A stretch of 20,202 bases of DNA from TWA4 sp964613155 (GCA_964613155.1 CAZTHP010000049.1:1-20202); one strand, 5' to 3'. Shown: positions 1-8,348, counted from the stretch's first letter. Numbers and translations are program-made. The notes: generated by a model not told the origin, from the sequence alone.

Positions 1-165
1 CAAGTCCACCAACTGCCCAAACTTTCCTTACCTTCTGAACAGCTTTCCGGTTTCCTGCGTATCTGTCACAGCCTTTCTAGCAATCATCTTCCTAAATTGT
101 ATTACAACTGCCGCAAGCCTTTCTGACAATCTTCTCACTCAATCTTCTCATTTTCACTTGTCGTT

Positions 166-200
166 ATCATATCACATCTCACAATAGAAAACAAGTGTTC
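166..200 (-). promoter_or_regulatory. Possible leftward promoter with LexA-like site
   Basis: On the minus strand a -35 TTGTTT (194-189) and a -10 TATGAT (171-166) are separated by exactly 17 bp. The -35 overlaps GAACACTTGTTT (200-189), which resembles the Gram-positive LexA/DinR box GAAC-N4-GTTC with one mismatch in the second half (GTTT). An operator over the -35 is the usual position for an SOS promoter. The gene it would drive lies to the left of the window, so this is unconfirmed. Confidence 0.35.
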
Positions 201-374
201 TGGTTTAGTTTATATTTTTTTAATATTTTTTCTATTTTTTGCCCTTTGCTGTATTTATTTGCGCATAATTTTCATCATATCGCAAAAATACTGATTCTGC
301 AAGGCAAACCCTCTTGCAATCCATAAACTTTTCTTGTAGAATGGAACAGTTCGGGATTGACTTTTTGATACGAT

Positions 375-467
375 TTACTTTTTCACGACCATTCCGACGG
401 CAAGAAATACTATTAGAACAATTATAACAATTCCGGCAAACGAACTGCCCTGACAGAATAAGTTCAT
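375..467 (-). CDS. Possible 30-aa single-span membrane mini-protein
   Basis: A 30-codon frame starts with ATG at 467 and stops with TAA at 375. After about eight N-terminal residues it encodes one uninterrupted hydrophobic stretch (FAGIVIIVLIVFLAVGMVV) and ends in two lysines before the stop. This is the layout of a small membrane protein with a positive cytoplasmic end. Against it: the ribosome site is poor (AGGGTG abuts the ATG), a longer frame overlaps it, and no family is recognised. It lies divergently upstream of the ABC-F gene and upstream of the possible SOS-like promoter. Treat as a candidate only. Confidence 0.25.
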   Translation of the reverse strand: MNLFCQGSSFAGIVIIVLIVFLAVGMVVKK

Positions 468-517
468 CACCCTGGGAGACCAGATGCCGGTGAGGTTTTT
501 GAAGAAAGGACAAAATC

Positions 518-2131
518 ATGATTGCTGCAAATAATGTTACTTTAAGATTTGGCAAAAAAGCCTTATTTGAAGATGTAAATATCAAATTTACAGAAGGAAA
601 CTGCTATGGTTTGATCGGTGCTAATGGTGCCGGCAAATCTACATTTTTAAAAATTCTTTCCGGTGAGCTGGAACCTACAAAAGGTGAGGTTACAATGAGT
701 GCCGGTCAGCGTCTTTCTTTCCTGAAACAGGATCATTTCCAGTATGACCAGTTTACTGTTTTGGATACGGTTATCATGGGAAATCAGAGACTTTATGATA
801 TCATGAAAGAAAAAGAAGCTATTTACATGAAGGAAGATTTTACCGAAGAAGATGGCTTAAAAGCTGCGGAACTGGAAGGTGAATTCGCTGCAATGGATGG
901 ATGGGAAGCTGAATCCGATGCTGCTTCCATGCTGAACGGTCTGGGAATTGAAACAGAATATCACTACATGCTGATGTCAGAGTTAAATGGTTCTCAGAAG
1001 GTAAAGGTTCTGCTTGCACAGGCATTGTTCGGAAATCCGGATATCCTGCTTTTGGACGAACCGACCAACCACCTGGATTTAGATGCGATCGCATGGCTGG
1101 AAGAATTCCTGATCAACTTTGAGAATACCGTTATCGTGGTATCTCATGACCGTTATTTCCTGAACAAAGTCTGCACCCACACTGCGGATATCGATTATGC
1201 GAAGATTCAGCTGTATGCCGGCAACTACGATTTCTGGTACGAATCCAGTCAGCTGATGATCCGTCAGATGAAAGAAGCAAACCGCAAGAAAGAAGAAAAA
1301 ATCAAAGAATTACAGGAATTTATCCAGAGATTCTCAGCAAATGCTTCGAAATCTAAGCAGGCTACTTCCAGAAAACGTGCACTGGAGAAAATTCAGCTGG
1401 ATGAAATCCGTCCTTCCAGCAGAAAATATCCTTATATCGATTTCCGTCCGGAAAGAGAGATTGGTAACGAAGTTCTGACTGTCGAACATCTGAGCAAAAC
1501 AATCGACGGTGTGAAAGTTCTGGATGATGTTTCTTTCATTCTGGGACGCGAAGATAAGGTTGCATTTGTTGGTTCCAACGAACTTGCTAAAACAACCCTG
1601 TTCAAGATTCTCGCAGGCGAAATGGAACCGGATGAAGGTTCTTACAAATGGGGTATCACAACCTCTCAGGCATATTTTGCAAAAGATAATACCGACATTT
1701 TCAAAGATGAGATGACCATCACAGACTGGCTGACTCAGTACTCTGCGATCAAAGATGCTACTTATGTAAGAGGCTTCTTAGGCCGTATGCTGTTCCCTGG
1801 TGATGCCGGCATGAAGATGCTTCCCGTACTGTCCGGTGGTGAGCGCGTGCGCTGCCAGCTGTCCATGATGATGATTCGTGCAACGAACGTTCTGATCTTC
1901 GACGAACCGACGAACCACCTGGATATGGAATCCATCACTTCTTTGAACAATGCATTGATCAAATTCAACGGTGTAATTTTATTCTCCTGCCATGACCACC
2001 AGTTTGTACAGACAACTGCAAACCGTATCATGGAAATCGTAAATGGTAAGCTGATCGACAAGATTACAACGTATGATGAATACCTGGAAAATGACGCAGA
2101 TGCTCGTAAACGTATGATTCAGGAAAAATAA
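518..2131 (+). CDS. ABC-F family ATPase (YkpA/YbiT-like)
   Basis: Soluble twin-ATPase of the ABC-F family; members bind the ribosome near the E site and act in translation or antibiotic protection, not transport. There are no membrane segments. Domain 1: Walker A GANGAGKS (34-41), signature LNGSQ (156-160), Walker B with DEPTNHLD (180-187), H-loop His210. A charged linker rich in Lys/Arg/Glu (about 245-310) fits the P-site tRNA interaction motif. Domain 2: Walker A GSNELAKT (352-359, the glycine before Lys is Ala), signature LSGGE (438-442), DEPTNHLD (462-469), H-loop His492. The 537-aa length fits the YkpA/YbiT subgroup. Start ATG has GAAAGGA at 504-510, 7 bases upstream. Monocistronic, ending at a terminator shared with valS. 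The subgroup is assigned by general resemblance; the exact role (housekeeping or resistance) cannot be told from sequence. Confidence 0.9.
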   Translation: MIAANNVTLRFGKKALFEDVNIKFTEGNCYGLIGANGAGKSTFLKILSGELEPTKGEVTMSAGQRLSFLKQDHFQYDQFTVLDTVIMGNQRLYDIMKEKEAIYMKEDFTEEDGLKAAELEGEFAAMDGWEAESDAASMLNGLGIETEYHYMLMSELNGSQKVKVLLAQALFGNPDILLLDEPTNHLDLDAIAWLEEFLINFENTVIVVSHDRYFLNKVCTHTADIDYAKIQLYAGNYDFWYESSQLMIRQMKEANRKKEEKIKELQEFIQRFSANASKSKQATSRKRALEKIQLDEIRPSSRKYPYIDFRPEREIGNEVLTVEHLSKTIDGVKVLDDVSFILGREDKVAFVGSNELAKTTLFKILAGEMEPDEGSYKWGITTSQAYFAKDNTDIFKDEMTITDWLTQYSAIKDATYVRGFLGRMLFPGDAGMKMLPVLSGGERVRCQLSMMMIRATNVLIFDEPTNHLDMESITSLNNALIKFNGVILFSCHDHQFVQTTANRIMEIVNGKLIDKITTYDEYLENDADARKRMIQEK

Positions 2132-2180
2132 ATCTTACAAAATCCTTTACAAAATCATATTGTAAAAACGTTTTTCAATA

Positions 2181-2227
2181 CAAAAACCCCTTTGCTCCAG
2201 TTTTCGCTGGCCGCAAAGGGGTTTTTG
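2181..2227. terminator. Bidirectional terminator between ABC-F gene and valS
   Basis: A 15-bp stem, CAAAAACCCCTTTGC (2181-2195) with GCAAAGGGGTTTTTG (2213-2227), encloses a loop that itself has a CCAG/CTGG mini-stem. U-rich tails exist on both strands because the stem begins with A5 and ends with T5. It serves both convergent genes. Confidence 0.92.
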
Positions 2228-2261
2228 TAGATTTTGTGTCCTATTACCGATTCACTTCTGC

Positions 2262-4901
2262 TTATTTCTGCAGCTGGCTCAGTCTTGCCTGTACCTGTTC
2301 CATCATCTGCTGATATTTTTCATATTTTGCTTTTTCTTCTTCAATTTTAGCAGCAGGGGCTTTGCTGATAAAACGTTCATTACTCAGCATACCTTTGGAA
2401 CGTGCTAATTCTTTAGAAAGCTTCGCTTCTTCTTTCTGCAGACGTTCAATTTCTTTTTCAATGTCTACCAGATCAGCAAACGGAATATAGATATTAGCAC
2501 CGGGGATTACTGCGGAAACTGCGTCTTCTGCGATTCCTTCTTTATCCGCCTGCACTGCTACCTCAGATGCAGATGCCAATGTTGCAAAGAATACTTTTCC
2601 AGCTTCAAAAACACGGCAGATTTCTGCATTTTCGGAAACAACGAAAACCTTCGCTTTCCGGCTGGGCGGTACGTTCATGGAAGTGCGCACGGTACGGATT
2701 GCACGTACTGCTTCCTTGATCGTTTCGATTGCATTTTCTTCTGCTGCAAAATTCCATTCTTCCGTATAAACAGGCCATTCGGATACCATGATGGATTCTT
2801 CTTCATCCTGCAGAGTACAGAAAATTTCTTCTGTGATGAACGGAATGAAGGGATGCAGCATCTTCAGAGAACGAATCAGAACCGTCTTCAAGGTCCACAG
2901 AGCTGCTGCTTTGGTGCTGTCTTCATCGTTGTACAGACGCGGTTTCACCATTTCGATATACCAGTCGCAGAATTCTTCCCAAACAAAATCATAAACCTTG
3001 GAAAGAGCAATACCCAGTTCATATTTATCCAGATTTTCTGTAACATCCTTCGCCAGGGTATTAACCTTGGAAAGAATCCATTTATCTGCATCGGTCAGAT
3101 CGGCAAGTGAAACACCGCTGACATCAGCTTTATCCAGATTCATCATAATGAAACGGGATGCATTCCATACTTTATTGGCAAAGTTACGGCTTGCTTCTAC
3201 ACGCTCCCAGTAGAAACGCATGTCATTTCCGGGTGCATTACCGGTTACTAACGTCATACGCAGCGCATCTGCACCATATTTATCAATTACTTCCAGAGGA
3301 TCGATACCATTTCCAAGGGATTTGCTCATCTTGCGGCCCTGGGAATCACGAACCAGACCGTGAATCAAAACGGTGTGGAACGGTGTCTGATCGGTCTGTT
3401 CCAGACCGGAGAATACCATACGTACAACCCAGAAGAAAATAATATCGTATCCGGTTACTAAAACGTCAGTCGGATAGAAGTAGTCCAGTTCCGGTGTTTT
3501 ATCCGGCCATCCCAGTGTAGAGAAGGGCCACAAAGCGGAACTAAACCAGGTATCCAGGGTATCTTCATCCTGTACAGTCGGTGCGCCACAGTCCGGGCAA
3601 ACATTTACCTGATCGCGGCTTACCGTCATCTTGCCGCATTTGGTACAGTAAAATGCAGGAATCCGATGTCCCCACCACAGCTGTCTGGAAATACACCAGT
3701 CGCGAATTCCATTTAACCAGTGCAGATAGGTTTTTGCATAGCTTTCAGGAACAAATTTCAGTGTACCATTGTGAATTGCTTCGATAGCCGGTTTTGCCAT
3801 TTCTTCCATCTTGACAAACCACTGCGGTTTTACCAGTGGCTCGATTGTAGCACCACAACGGTCATGAGTACCTACATTGTGAGAATGCGGCTCGATGCTT
3901 ACCAGTAAGCCCAGTTCTTCCAGTTCTTTTACAATCGCTTTTCTTGCTTCATAGCGATCCATACCTTCGTATTTCGGGCAAACTGCATTCATCGTAGCAT
4001 CATCGTTCATAACGTTGATTTCCGGAAGATTGTGACGGCGTCCTACTTCAAAGTCATTCGGGTCATGTGCCGGTGTGATCTTTACAGCACCTGTACCAAA
4101 TTCCTTATCTACGTAGCTGTCTGCAATGATCGGAATTTCTTTATTCATGATCGGCAGGATCAAGGTTTTGCCTACCAGATGGGTATAGCGTTCATCATCC
4201 GGATGAACTGCAACTGCGGTATCTCCCAACATCGTCTCCGGACGTGTGGTTGCAATTTCGATAAATTCATCACTGTCTTTTACCGGATATTTAATATGCC
4301 AGAAATGACCAGCCTGTTCCTCATGAATAACTTCTGCATCGGAAATAGATGTCTTACAGATCGGACACCAGTTGATGATACGGGAGCCTTTGTAAATATA
4401 GCCTTTCTCATAGAGACGTACAAATACTTCTTTTACTGCCTTTGAACAGCCTTCATCCATGGTAAAACGTTCTTTGGACCAATCAGCGGAAGATCCCAGC
4501 TTTTTCAGCTGATTGATGATCCGGCCGCCGTATTCTTCCTTCCATTCCCAGGCACGTTCCAGGAATTTTTCACGTCCCAGATCAGCTTTTTCGATACCTT
4601 CTTCTCTTAATTTATCAATAATTTTCACTTCTGTTGCAATACTTGCATGATCACATCCAGGCTGCCACAGTGCTTCATAGCCAGCCATTCTCTTATAACG
4701 GATTAAAATATCCTGCATCGTATTGTCCAGTGCGTGTCCCATATGCAGCTGTCCTGTGATATTCGGCGGGGGCATAACAATTGTAAACGGTTTTTTATTG
4801 GGATTTACCTGAGCTTTGAAATAGCCCTTTGCCATCCATTTGGAATACAGTTTATCCTCAATCGCCTGAGGATTATAATTTTTTTCCAGTTCTTTTGACA
4901 T
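2262..4901 (-). CDS. valS: Valyl-tRNA synthetase
   Basis: Class Ia aminoacyl-tRNA synthetase that charges tRNA-Val in the cytoplasm. The 879-aa length is normal. The HIGH motif appears as HMGH (53-56, after PPPNITG), the KMSKS motif is exact (524-528), and the CP1 editing domain lies roughly at 190-345 (TTRPETMLGDTAVAVHPDDERY region). A four-cysteine zinc-type motif is present (C419/C422 and C435/C438). The anticodon-binding domain follows, then the typical C-terminal coiled coil of valyl enzymes (about 815-879, Glu/Lys-rich). Start ATG is preceded by AAGGAG with a 6-base gap. The gene is controlled by a T-box leader upstream; between leader and start codon lies an array of nine 17-bp repeats. 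It is transcribed alone and ends at the terminator shared with the ABC-F gene. Confidence 0.98.
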   Translation of the reverse strand: MSKELEKNYNPQAIEDKLYSKWMAKGYFKAQVNPNKKPFTIVMPPPNITGQLHMGHALDNTMQDILIRYKRMAGYEALWQPGCDHASIATEVKIIDKLREEGIEKADLGREKFLERAWEWKEEYGGRIINQLKKLGSSADWSKERFTMDEGCSKAVKEVFVRLYEKGYIYKGSRIINWCPICKTSISDAEVIHEEQAGHFWHIKYPVKDSDEFIEIATTRPETMLGDTAVAVHPDDERYTHLVGKTLILPIMNKEIPIIADSYVDKEFGTGAVKITPAHDPNDFEVGRRHNLPEINVMNDDATMNAVCPKYEGMDRYEARKAIVKELEELGLLVSIEPHSHNVGTHDRCGATIEPLVKPQWFVKMEEMAKPAIEAIHNGTLKFVPESYAKTYLHWLNGIRDWCISRQLWWGHRIPAFYCTKCGKMTVSRDQVNVCPDCGAPTVQDEDTLDTWFSSALWPFSTLGWPDKTPELDYFYPTDVLVTGYDIIFFWVVRMVFSGLEQTDQTPFHTVLIHGLVRDSQGRKMSKSLGNGIDPLEVIDKYGADALRMTLVTGNAPGNDMRFYWERVEASRNFANKVWNASRFIMMNLDKADVSGVSLADLTDADKWILSKVNTLAKDVTENLDKYELGIALSKVYDFVWEEFCDWYIEMVKPRLYNDEDSTKAAALWTLKTVLIRSLKMLHPFIPFITEEIFCTLQDEEESIMVSEWPVYTEEWNFAAEENAIETIKEAVRAIRTVRTSMNVPPSRKAKVFVVSENAEICRVFEAGKVFFATLASASEVAVQADKEGIAEDAVSAVIPGANIYIPFADLVDIEKEIERLQKEEAKLSKELARSKGMLSNERFISKAPAAKIEEEKAKYEKYQQMMEQVQARLSQLQK

Positions 4902-4960
4902 TTCATTCTCCTTTTATTGTGATGATATCAAGGGTAAAGGGGCGAAAACCACGGCGATCT

Positions 4961-5113
4961 TTCCTTTATGACATAGATTCTTTCATAACATAAATTCCTT
5001 CATAACAAAGATTTCTTTATGACGTAAATTCCTCCATAACAAAGATTTCTTTATGACGTAAATTCCTCCATAACAAAGATTTCTTTATGACATAAATTTC
5101 TTCATGACAAAGA
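4961..5113. repeat. Nine tandem 17-bp repeats in valS leader
   Basis: Nine contiguous 17-bp units fill the gap between the T-box terminator and valS. Plus-strand units alternate between TTTCTTTATGACGTAAA-like and TTCCTCCATAACAAAGA-like forms, so the array also reads as a 34-bp higher-order repeat (units 4 and 6 identical; 5 and 7 identical). It is present only in read-through valS mRNA. On the mRNA strand alternate units carry ATGGAGGAA or ATGAAGGAA. No spacers and no coding frame longer than a few codons. Confidence 0.92.
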
Positions 5114-5116
5114 AAA

Positions 5117-5345
5117 GCCCTTCTGCAAAATGCAGAAGGGCGAATCAGCGCGGTACCACCTTCGTTTGGTCTCTAATCCGTTAACGCCGGCTACGGGACT
5201 GCCTAGCAAGGTGCTTTACCATATTCAGCAATCCGGTTCGGGAGCTACCTTCCATCGACACTATTCCGGGCGGTCTTGCAGCCGGTGGACTGCCCTCTCT
5301 GCTGAAGCCTTCGATGTACTCCTCTCCTTCATTACCTTTATCAGA
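5117..5345 (-). ncRNA. T-box leader of valS
   Basis: A tRNA-sensing riboswitch on the minus strand. The T-box/antiterminator sequence AAGGTGGTACCGCG occupies 5162-5149. It is followed by an intrinsic terminator: GCCCTTCTGCA (5141-5131) and TGCAGAAGGGC (5127-5117), then TTTTCTTT. In stem I, GGAG pairs with CTCC and CATCGA pairs with TCGATG around the specifier loop; the unpaired 3' side contains GGTAG, giving the valine codon GUA at 5248-5246. Uncharged tRNA-Val(UAC) should stabilise the antiterminator and allow valS expression. The terminator may also stop transcripts arriving from spoVG. Confidence 0.93.
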
Positions 5346-5354
5346 TATGGCATA

Positions 5355-5383
5355 ATTATAAGCACGTTTTTTTTGTTTGTCAA
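5355..5383 (-). promoter_or_regulatory. Consensus sigma-A promoter of valS T-box
   Basis: TTGACA (5383-5378) and TATAAT (5360-5355) with exactly 17 bp between. Both hexamers are perfect. It starts only 11 bases beyond the spoVG stop codon and feeds the T-box leader. Confidence 0.92.
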
Positions 5384-5393
5384 GATTGGAAGA

Positions 5394-5669
5394 CTATTCT
5401 CCTTCCAACTCTAACTGCTTCTGATAAGTCCCTAAAATTAAATCCTGAATCATTTCCCGTGTTTCTGTGTTAATAGGATGTGCAATATCCCGAAATTCTC
5501 CATCTGCCGATTTTCTGCTGGGCATTGCAATGAACATGCCTTTCTCACCCTCCAGAATCTTGATGTCATGAACCACAAAAACATCATCGATCGTAATGGA
5601 CGCAATTGCTTTCATCTTATTGCTTTTTTCACTGGAAATTTTTCTTACCCTCACATCTGTTATCTGCAC
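5394..5669 (-). CDS. spoVG: SpoVG regulator
   Basis: Small cytoplasmic nucleic-acid-binding regulator; in Bacillus it affects septation and stage V sporulation, and homologues elsewhere bind RNA or DNA. The 91-aa product starts with the family's usual QITDVRVRKI and contains the conserved GMFIAMPSRK and FRDIAHPIN blocks. I chose GTG at 5669: it reproduces the family N-terminus and has AAAGGGG ten bases upstream. An ATG at 5717 would add 16 atypical residues. The gene lies downstream of the glgD terminator and immediately upstream of the valS promoter, with no terminator of its own visible before the T-box. Its presence suits a Firmicute but does not prove sporulation. Confidence 0.95.
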   Translation of the reverse strand: MQITDVRVRKISSEKSNKMKAIASITIDDVFVVHDIKILEGEKGMFIAMPSRKSADGEFRDIAHPINTETREMIQDLILGTYQKQLELEGE

Positions 5670-5780
5670 GCGCAACTTTCCCCTTTCTTTATTTAGAACG
5701 CATTTGTAAGTCTTCAAAGATCCCTCACAGACAGCGTCGTTCTCATTTTATCAGTTAACCATTCCCTTCTCTTAGTGAAA

Positions 5781-5813
5781 ATACCCCTGGCAACTCCCAG
5801 TCACCAGGGGTAT
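5781..5813 (-). terminator. Terminator downstream of glgD
   Basis: Perfect 10-bp stem ATACCCCTGG/CCAGGGGTAT (5781-5790 with 5804-5813), 13-base loop, followed on the minus strand by TTTTC. It lies about 140 bases past the glgD stop and before spoVG, so it probably ends the glgCD transcript. The 140-base stretch between glgD and this hairpin shows nothing else. Confidence 0.75.
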
Positions 5814-5949
5814 CAAAAACATCTTTCCTTATAACTTTTACACGTAAGATGCATCCTGCTGCGCAGAGTACATCCAAGCAGATCAAACTGTCAAAACCAG
5901 CAAATACTCTCAAAAGCTTGCCAAAAGACGATTGAAAAGCGAGCAAATC

Positions 5950-7068
5950 TTACATCGGATATCGTTCGTTGTCTTCAATCAAAACCTGAGGTCTGCCATC
6001 TGCGATCCGTACTTCACCCGGTTTAATAGTTCCTCTGCTTTCAATTACGCAGTTTTCAATATGTGCATTATCGCTGATATAAACATCATTTAAAATGACA
6101 CAATTTTTAATGATGCAGTTATTACCAACAAATACTTTCTTAAATAAGACGGAATTTTCCACTTCACCATTAATGATACAGCCGCTGGAAATCAGGCTGT
6201 TCTTCACGACTGCACCAGGATTATACTTGGCGGGCGGATTATCATCAATCTTTGTATGAATTTCCGGATACTGCTTGAAGAAAAAGTCCCGGTTTTCCTT
6301 CTTCAGAAAATCCATATTTAAGTCATAATAGGACTGTACATCGGAAATCTTCTGCCAATAAGTTTCCAAAGGATACGCATACAGTTTTTTCACTGCTTTA
6401 TAGCGAACCAAAATATCATTTACAAAATCATAACGATCTTCTTCTGCACACTTCTCGATCAGTTCGATCAGCAATCTTCTTCGAATCACGTAAATGCCGC
6501 AGGATACCGTATCGCCCTGTGCAACCATCGGTTTTTCTTCCATATTGACGATGCGACTGCTTTCATCCGTCGTAACAATGCCATACTGTGTCAGATCAGC
6601 ACCTTCCGGCATCTTCTTTGTGATGATCGTGATATCTGCATTTTTCTCGATATGATAATCGATCACTTTATCAAAATCAATCTTATAAACAGAATCGCCG
6701 GAAGCGATTACAACATAAGGTTCATGGCGTTTCTTCAAGAAATCCAGATTCTGATAAATAGAATCTGCGGTACCGCGGTACCATTCGCCATTCTCCGCTG
6801 TGATCGTGGGAGAAAATACAAACAGACCGCCTTGCTTTCTGCCAAAATCCCACCACTTTGAAGAATTGAGATGCTGGCTTAAGGAGCGGGAATTATACTG
6901 TGTCAGAACCGCAACGGTTTTAATCCGGGAATTTGTCATACTGCTCAAAGCAAAATCAATGCATCTGTAGCTTCCGCCAACAGGCATCGCCGGAATTGCG
7001 CGTTTCTTTGTCAGCACTCTCATCTTTTTATTGTTGCCGCCTGCTAAAATAATACCGATTGCTTTCAT
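5950..7068 (-). CDS. glgD: Glucose-1-phosphate adenylyltransferase subunit GlgD
   Basis: Second, regulatory-type subunit of ADP-glucose pyrophosphorylase in Firmicutes, working with GlgC in glycogen synthesis. It has the nucleotidyltransferase fold (1 to about 250) and a left-handed beta-helix of hexapeptide repeats (about 275-355). The 372-aa length is normal for GlgD. The nucleotide loop, GGxGxRL in GlgC, is here GGNNKKM (10-16), and SGDHIY is SGDSVY (123-128), so catalytic residues are degenerate. This is the known mark of GlgD. Its ATG overlaps the glgC stop (ATGA), so the two are translationally coupled. The Shine-Dalgarno AGGAGG lies in a small hairpin. Confidence 0.96.
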   Translation of the reverse strand: MKAIGIILAGGNNKKMRVLTKKRAIPAMPVGGSYRCIDFALSSMTNSRIKTVAVLTQYNSRSLSQHLNSSKWWDFGRKQGGLFVFSPTITAENGEWYRGTADSIYQNLDFLKKRHEPYVVIASGDSVYKIDFDKVIDYHIEKNADITIITKKMPEGADLTQYGIVTTDESSRIVNMEEKPMVAQGDTVSCGIYVIRRRLLIELIEKCAEEDRYDFVNDILVRYKAVKKLYAYPLETYWQKISDVQSYYDLNMDFLKKENRDFFFKQYPEIHTKIDDNPPAKYNPGAVVKNSLISSGCIINGEVENSVLFKKVFVGNNCIIKNCVILNDVYISDNAHIENCVIESRGTIKPGEVRIADGRPQVLIEDNERYPM

Positions 7069-8348
7069 TTGGAGGCATCCTCCTTTACTATAAAATCACC
7101 GCTGTCCAGATAAGAGCCATCTGTATAATCCTCCTTCGTAGTCACACCGGAAATCGCTGTATTCACGCCGATGCGTACCCCATCCGGGATTACAGAATTC
7201 TCTGCTACTGTAACAATATCAGATGCATAAACCTTTGTACTCAGCTTACTTTCCTGATAAGGAAACTCAGTCGTACCCAGTACACAGTTTTCACCAATCT
7301 GAACCTGCTCTGCAATGATCGATTTGTCGATCACAGTGCCTTTTCCAACTGTAGTGCCGGACATAATTACAGAATTGCGTACTACAGCACCTTCTTCAAT
7401 CACAACGCCCGAACCGATCACTGAGTTTGAAACATCACCATAAATCTCGGTTCCTTCTCCAATGATGCAGCGGTGGATACGAGCATCTGCACCGATATAC
7501 TGAGGGGGCAGTGCATCACATTTTGTATAAACCTTCCAGAATTCTTCATACAGATTGAACTCCGGAATAATATCGATCAACTCCATATTCGCTTCCCAAT
7601 AGGAGCTCAAGGTACCAACGTCTTTCCAATAGCCATTGTATTCATAAGCAAAAATACGCTCGCCCTGGTCAAAAATATGAGGGATGACATGCTTGCCAAA
7701 ATCACATTCCGGCTGCTTGGAGGTAGCCAGCAAAGCTTCTCGTAATTTTGACCATGTAAAAATATAAATTCCCATGGAAGCTAAATTGCTTCTGGGCTCT
7801 GCGGGTTTTTCCTCGAATTCTGTGATCCTGCCGTCATCATCGGTCAGAACCAGACCAAATCGACTTGCTTCTTCCCACGGAACAGGCATTGTTGCAATCG
7901 TCAGCGCCGCCTGATTCGCCTTATGATAATCCAGCATGATCTCATAATCCATCTTATAAATATGATCTCCTGACAAGATCAGGACATATTCCGGATTATA
8001 TGTATCTAAAAATTGGATATTCTGATAAATTGCATTCGCTGTGCCGGTATACCAGTTTGTGTCTGCACTCTTTTCATAGGGGGGAAGAATGGACACACCA
8101 CCATGATTTCGATCCAAATCCCAGGGCATACCGATTCCGATATGAGAATTCAGACGCATAGGCTGATACTGTGTCAGTACACCTACGGTATCAATACCGG
8201 AATTAATGCAGTTACTCAAAGGAAAATCAATAATACGATACTTACCGCCAAATGCAACAGCAGGTTTTGCACCATTTTGTGTCAACACACCCAGACGGCT
8301 GCCCTGACCACCTGCAAGAAGCATAGCGACCATCTCTTTTTTTACCAC
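7065..8348 (-). CDS. glgC: Glucose-1-phosphate adenylyltransferase GlgC
   Basis: Catalytic subunit of ADP-glucose pyrophosphorylase: ATP plus glucose-1-phosphate gives ADP-glucose and pyrophosphate, the first committed step of glycogen synthesis. The 427-aa product has the intact loop LAGGQGSRL (11-19), GTAN (102-105), the SGDHIYKMDY block (126-135), a FEEKP substrate motif, and a C-terminal hexapeptide beta-helix (about 290-400). I chose GTG at 8348: AGAGGTG sits five bases upstream and the protein then begins MVKKEMVAML as in relatives. An ATG at 8399 lies just after a terminator and has no ribosome site. It is first in a two-gene operon with glgD; no glgA, glgB or glgP is present here. Expression probably passes through an attenuator at 8406-8429. 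Confidence 0.97.
   Translation of the reverse strand: MVKKEMVAMLLAGGQGSRLGVLTQNGAKPAVAFGGKYRIIDFPLSNCINSGIDTVGVLTQYQPMRLNSHIGIGMPWDLDRNHGGVSILPPYEKSADTNWYTGTANAIYQNIQFLDTYNPEYVLILSGDHIYKMDYEIMLDYHKANQAALTIATMPVPWEEASRFGLVLTDDDGRITEFEEKPAEPRSNLASMGIYIFTWSKLREALLATSKQPECDFGKHVIPHIFDQGERIFAYEYNGYWKDVGTLSSYWEANMELIDIIPEFNLYEEFWKVYTKCDALPPQYIGADARIHRCIIGEGTEIYGDVSNSVIGSGVVIEEGAVVRNSVIMSGTTVGKGTVIDKSIIAEQVQIGENCVLGTTEFPYQESKLSTKVYASDIVTVAENSVIPDGVRIGVNTAISGVTTKEDYTDGSYLDSGDFIVKEDASK
7071..7083 (-). promoter_or_regulatory. Hairpin over the glgD ribosome site
   Basis: On the mRNA, GGAGG-ATG-CCTCC (7083-7071) forms a 5-bp GC-rich stem with a 3-base loop that buries the glgD Shine-Dalgarno. A ribosome finishing glgC (stop at 7067-7065) would pass over and open it, so glgD translation is probably tied to glgC translation. 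The pairing is seen; the coupling is inferred. Confidence 0.5.

Larger units (their letters stand above)
1..517. other. Left-edge non-coding region
   Basis: No convincing full gene is seen here. The leftmost 160 bases have no frame that opens with a credible start and runs off the left edge, so a leftward gene, if any, starts outside the window. The stretch holds a possible leftward promoter with a LexA-like site (166-200), a T-rich block (210-245) and a possible 30-codon membrane mini-ORF (375-467). The leader of the ABC-F gene must also lie here, but I see no clean -35/-10 pair for it. Confidence 0.5.

Noticed and set aside
232..585. 117-codon minus-strand frame across the left spacer into the ABC-F gene
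   Set aside because: It starts inside the ABC-F coding region, has no ribosome site, and its composition is unlike a conserved protein.
5670..5717. ATG start at 5717 for SpoVG
   Set aside because: It adds 16 residues not found in the family; the GTG at 5669 has a good ribosome site and the expected N-terminus.
5720..5780. Sigma-H promoter for spoVG
   Set aside because: An AGGGAAT-like -35 is present but no GAAT-type -10 lies at the right distance, so the match is too weak.
5755..5946. 63-codon minus-strand frame between glgD and spoVG
   Set aside because: It runs through the glgD terminator hairpin and has no family resemblance.
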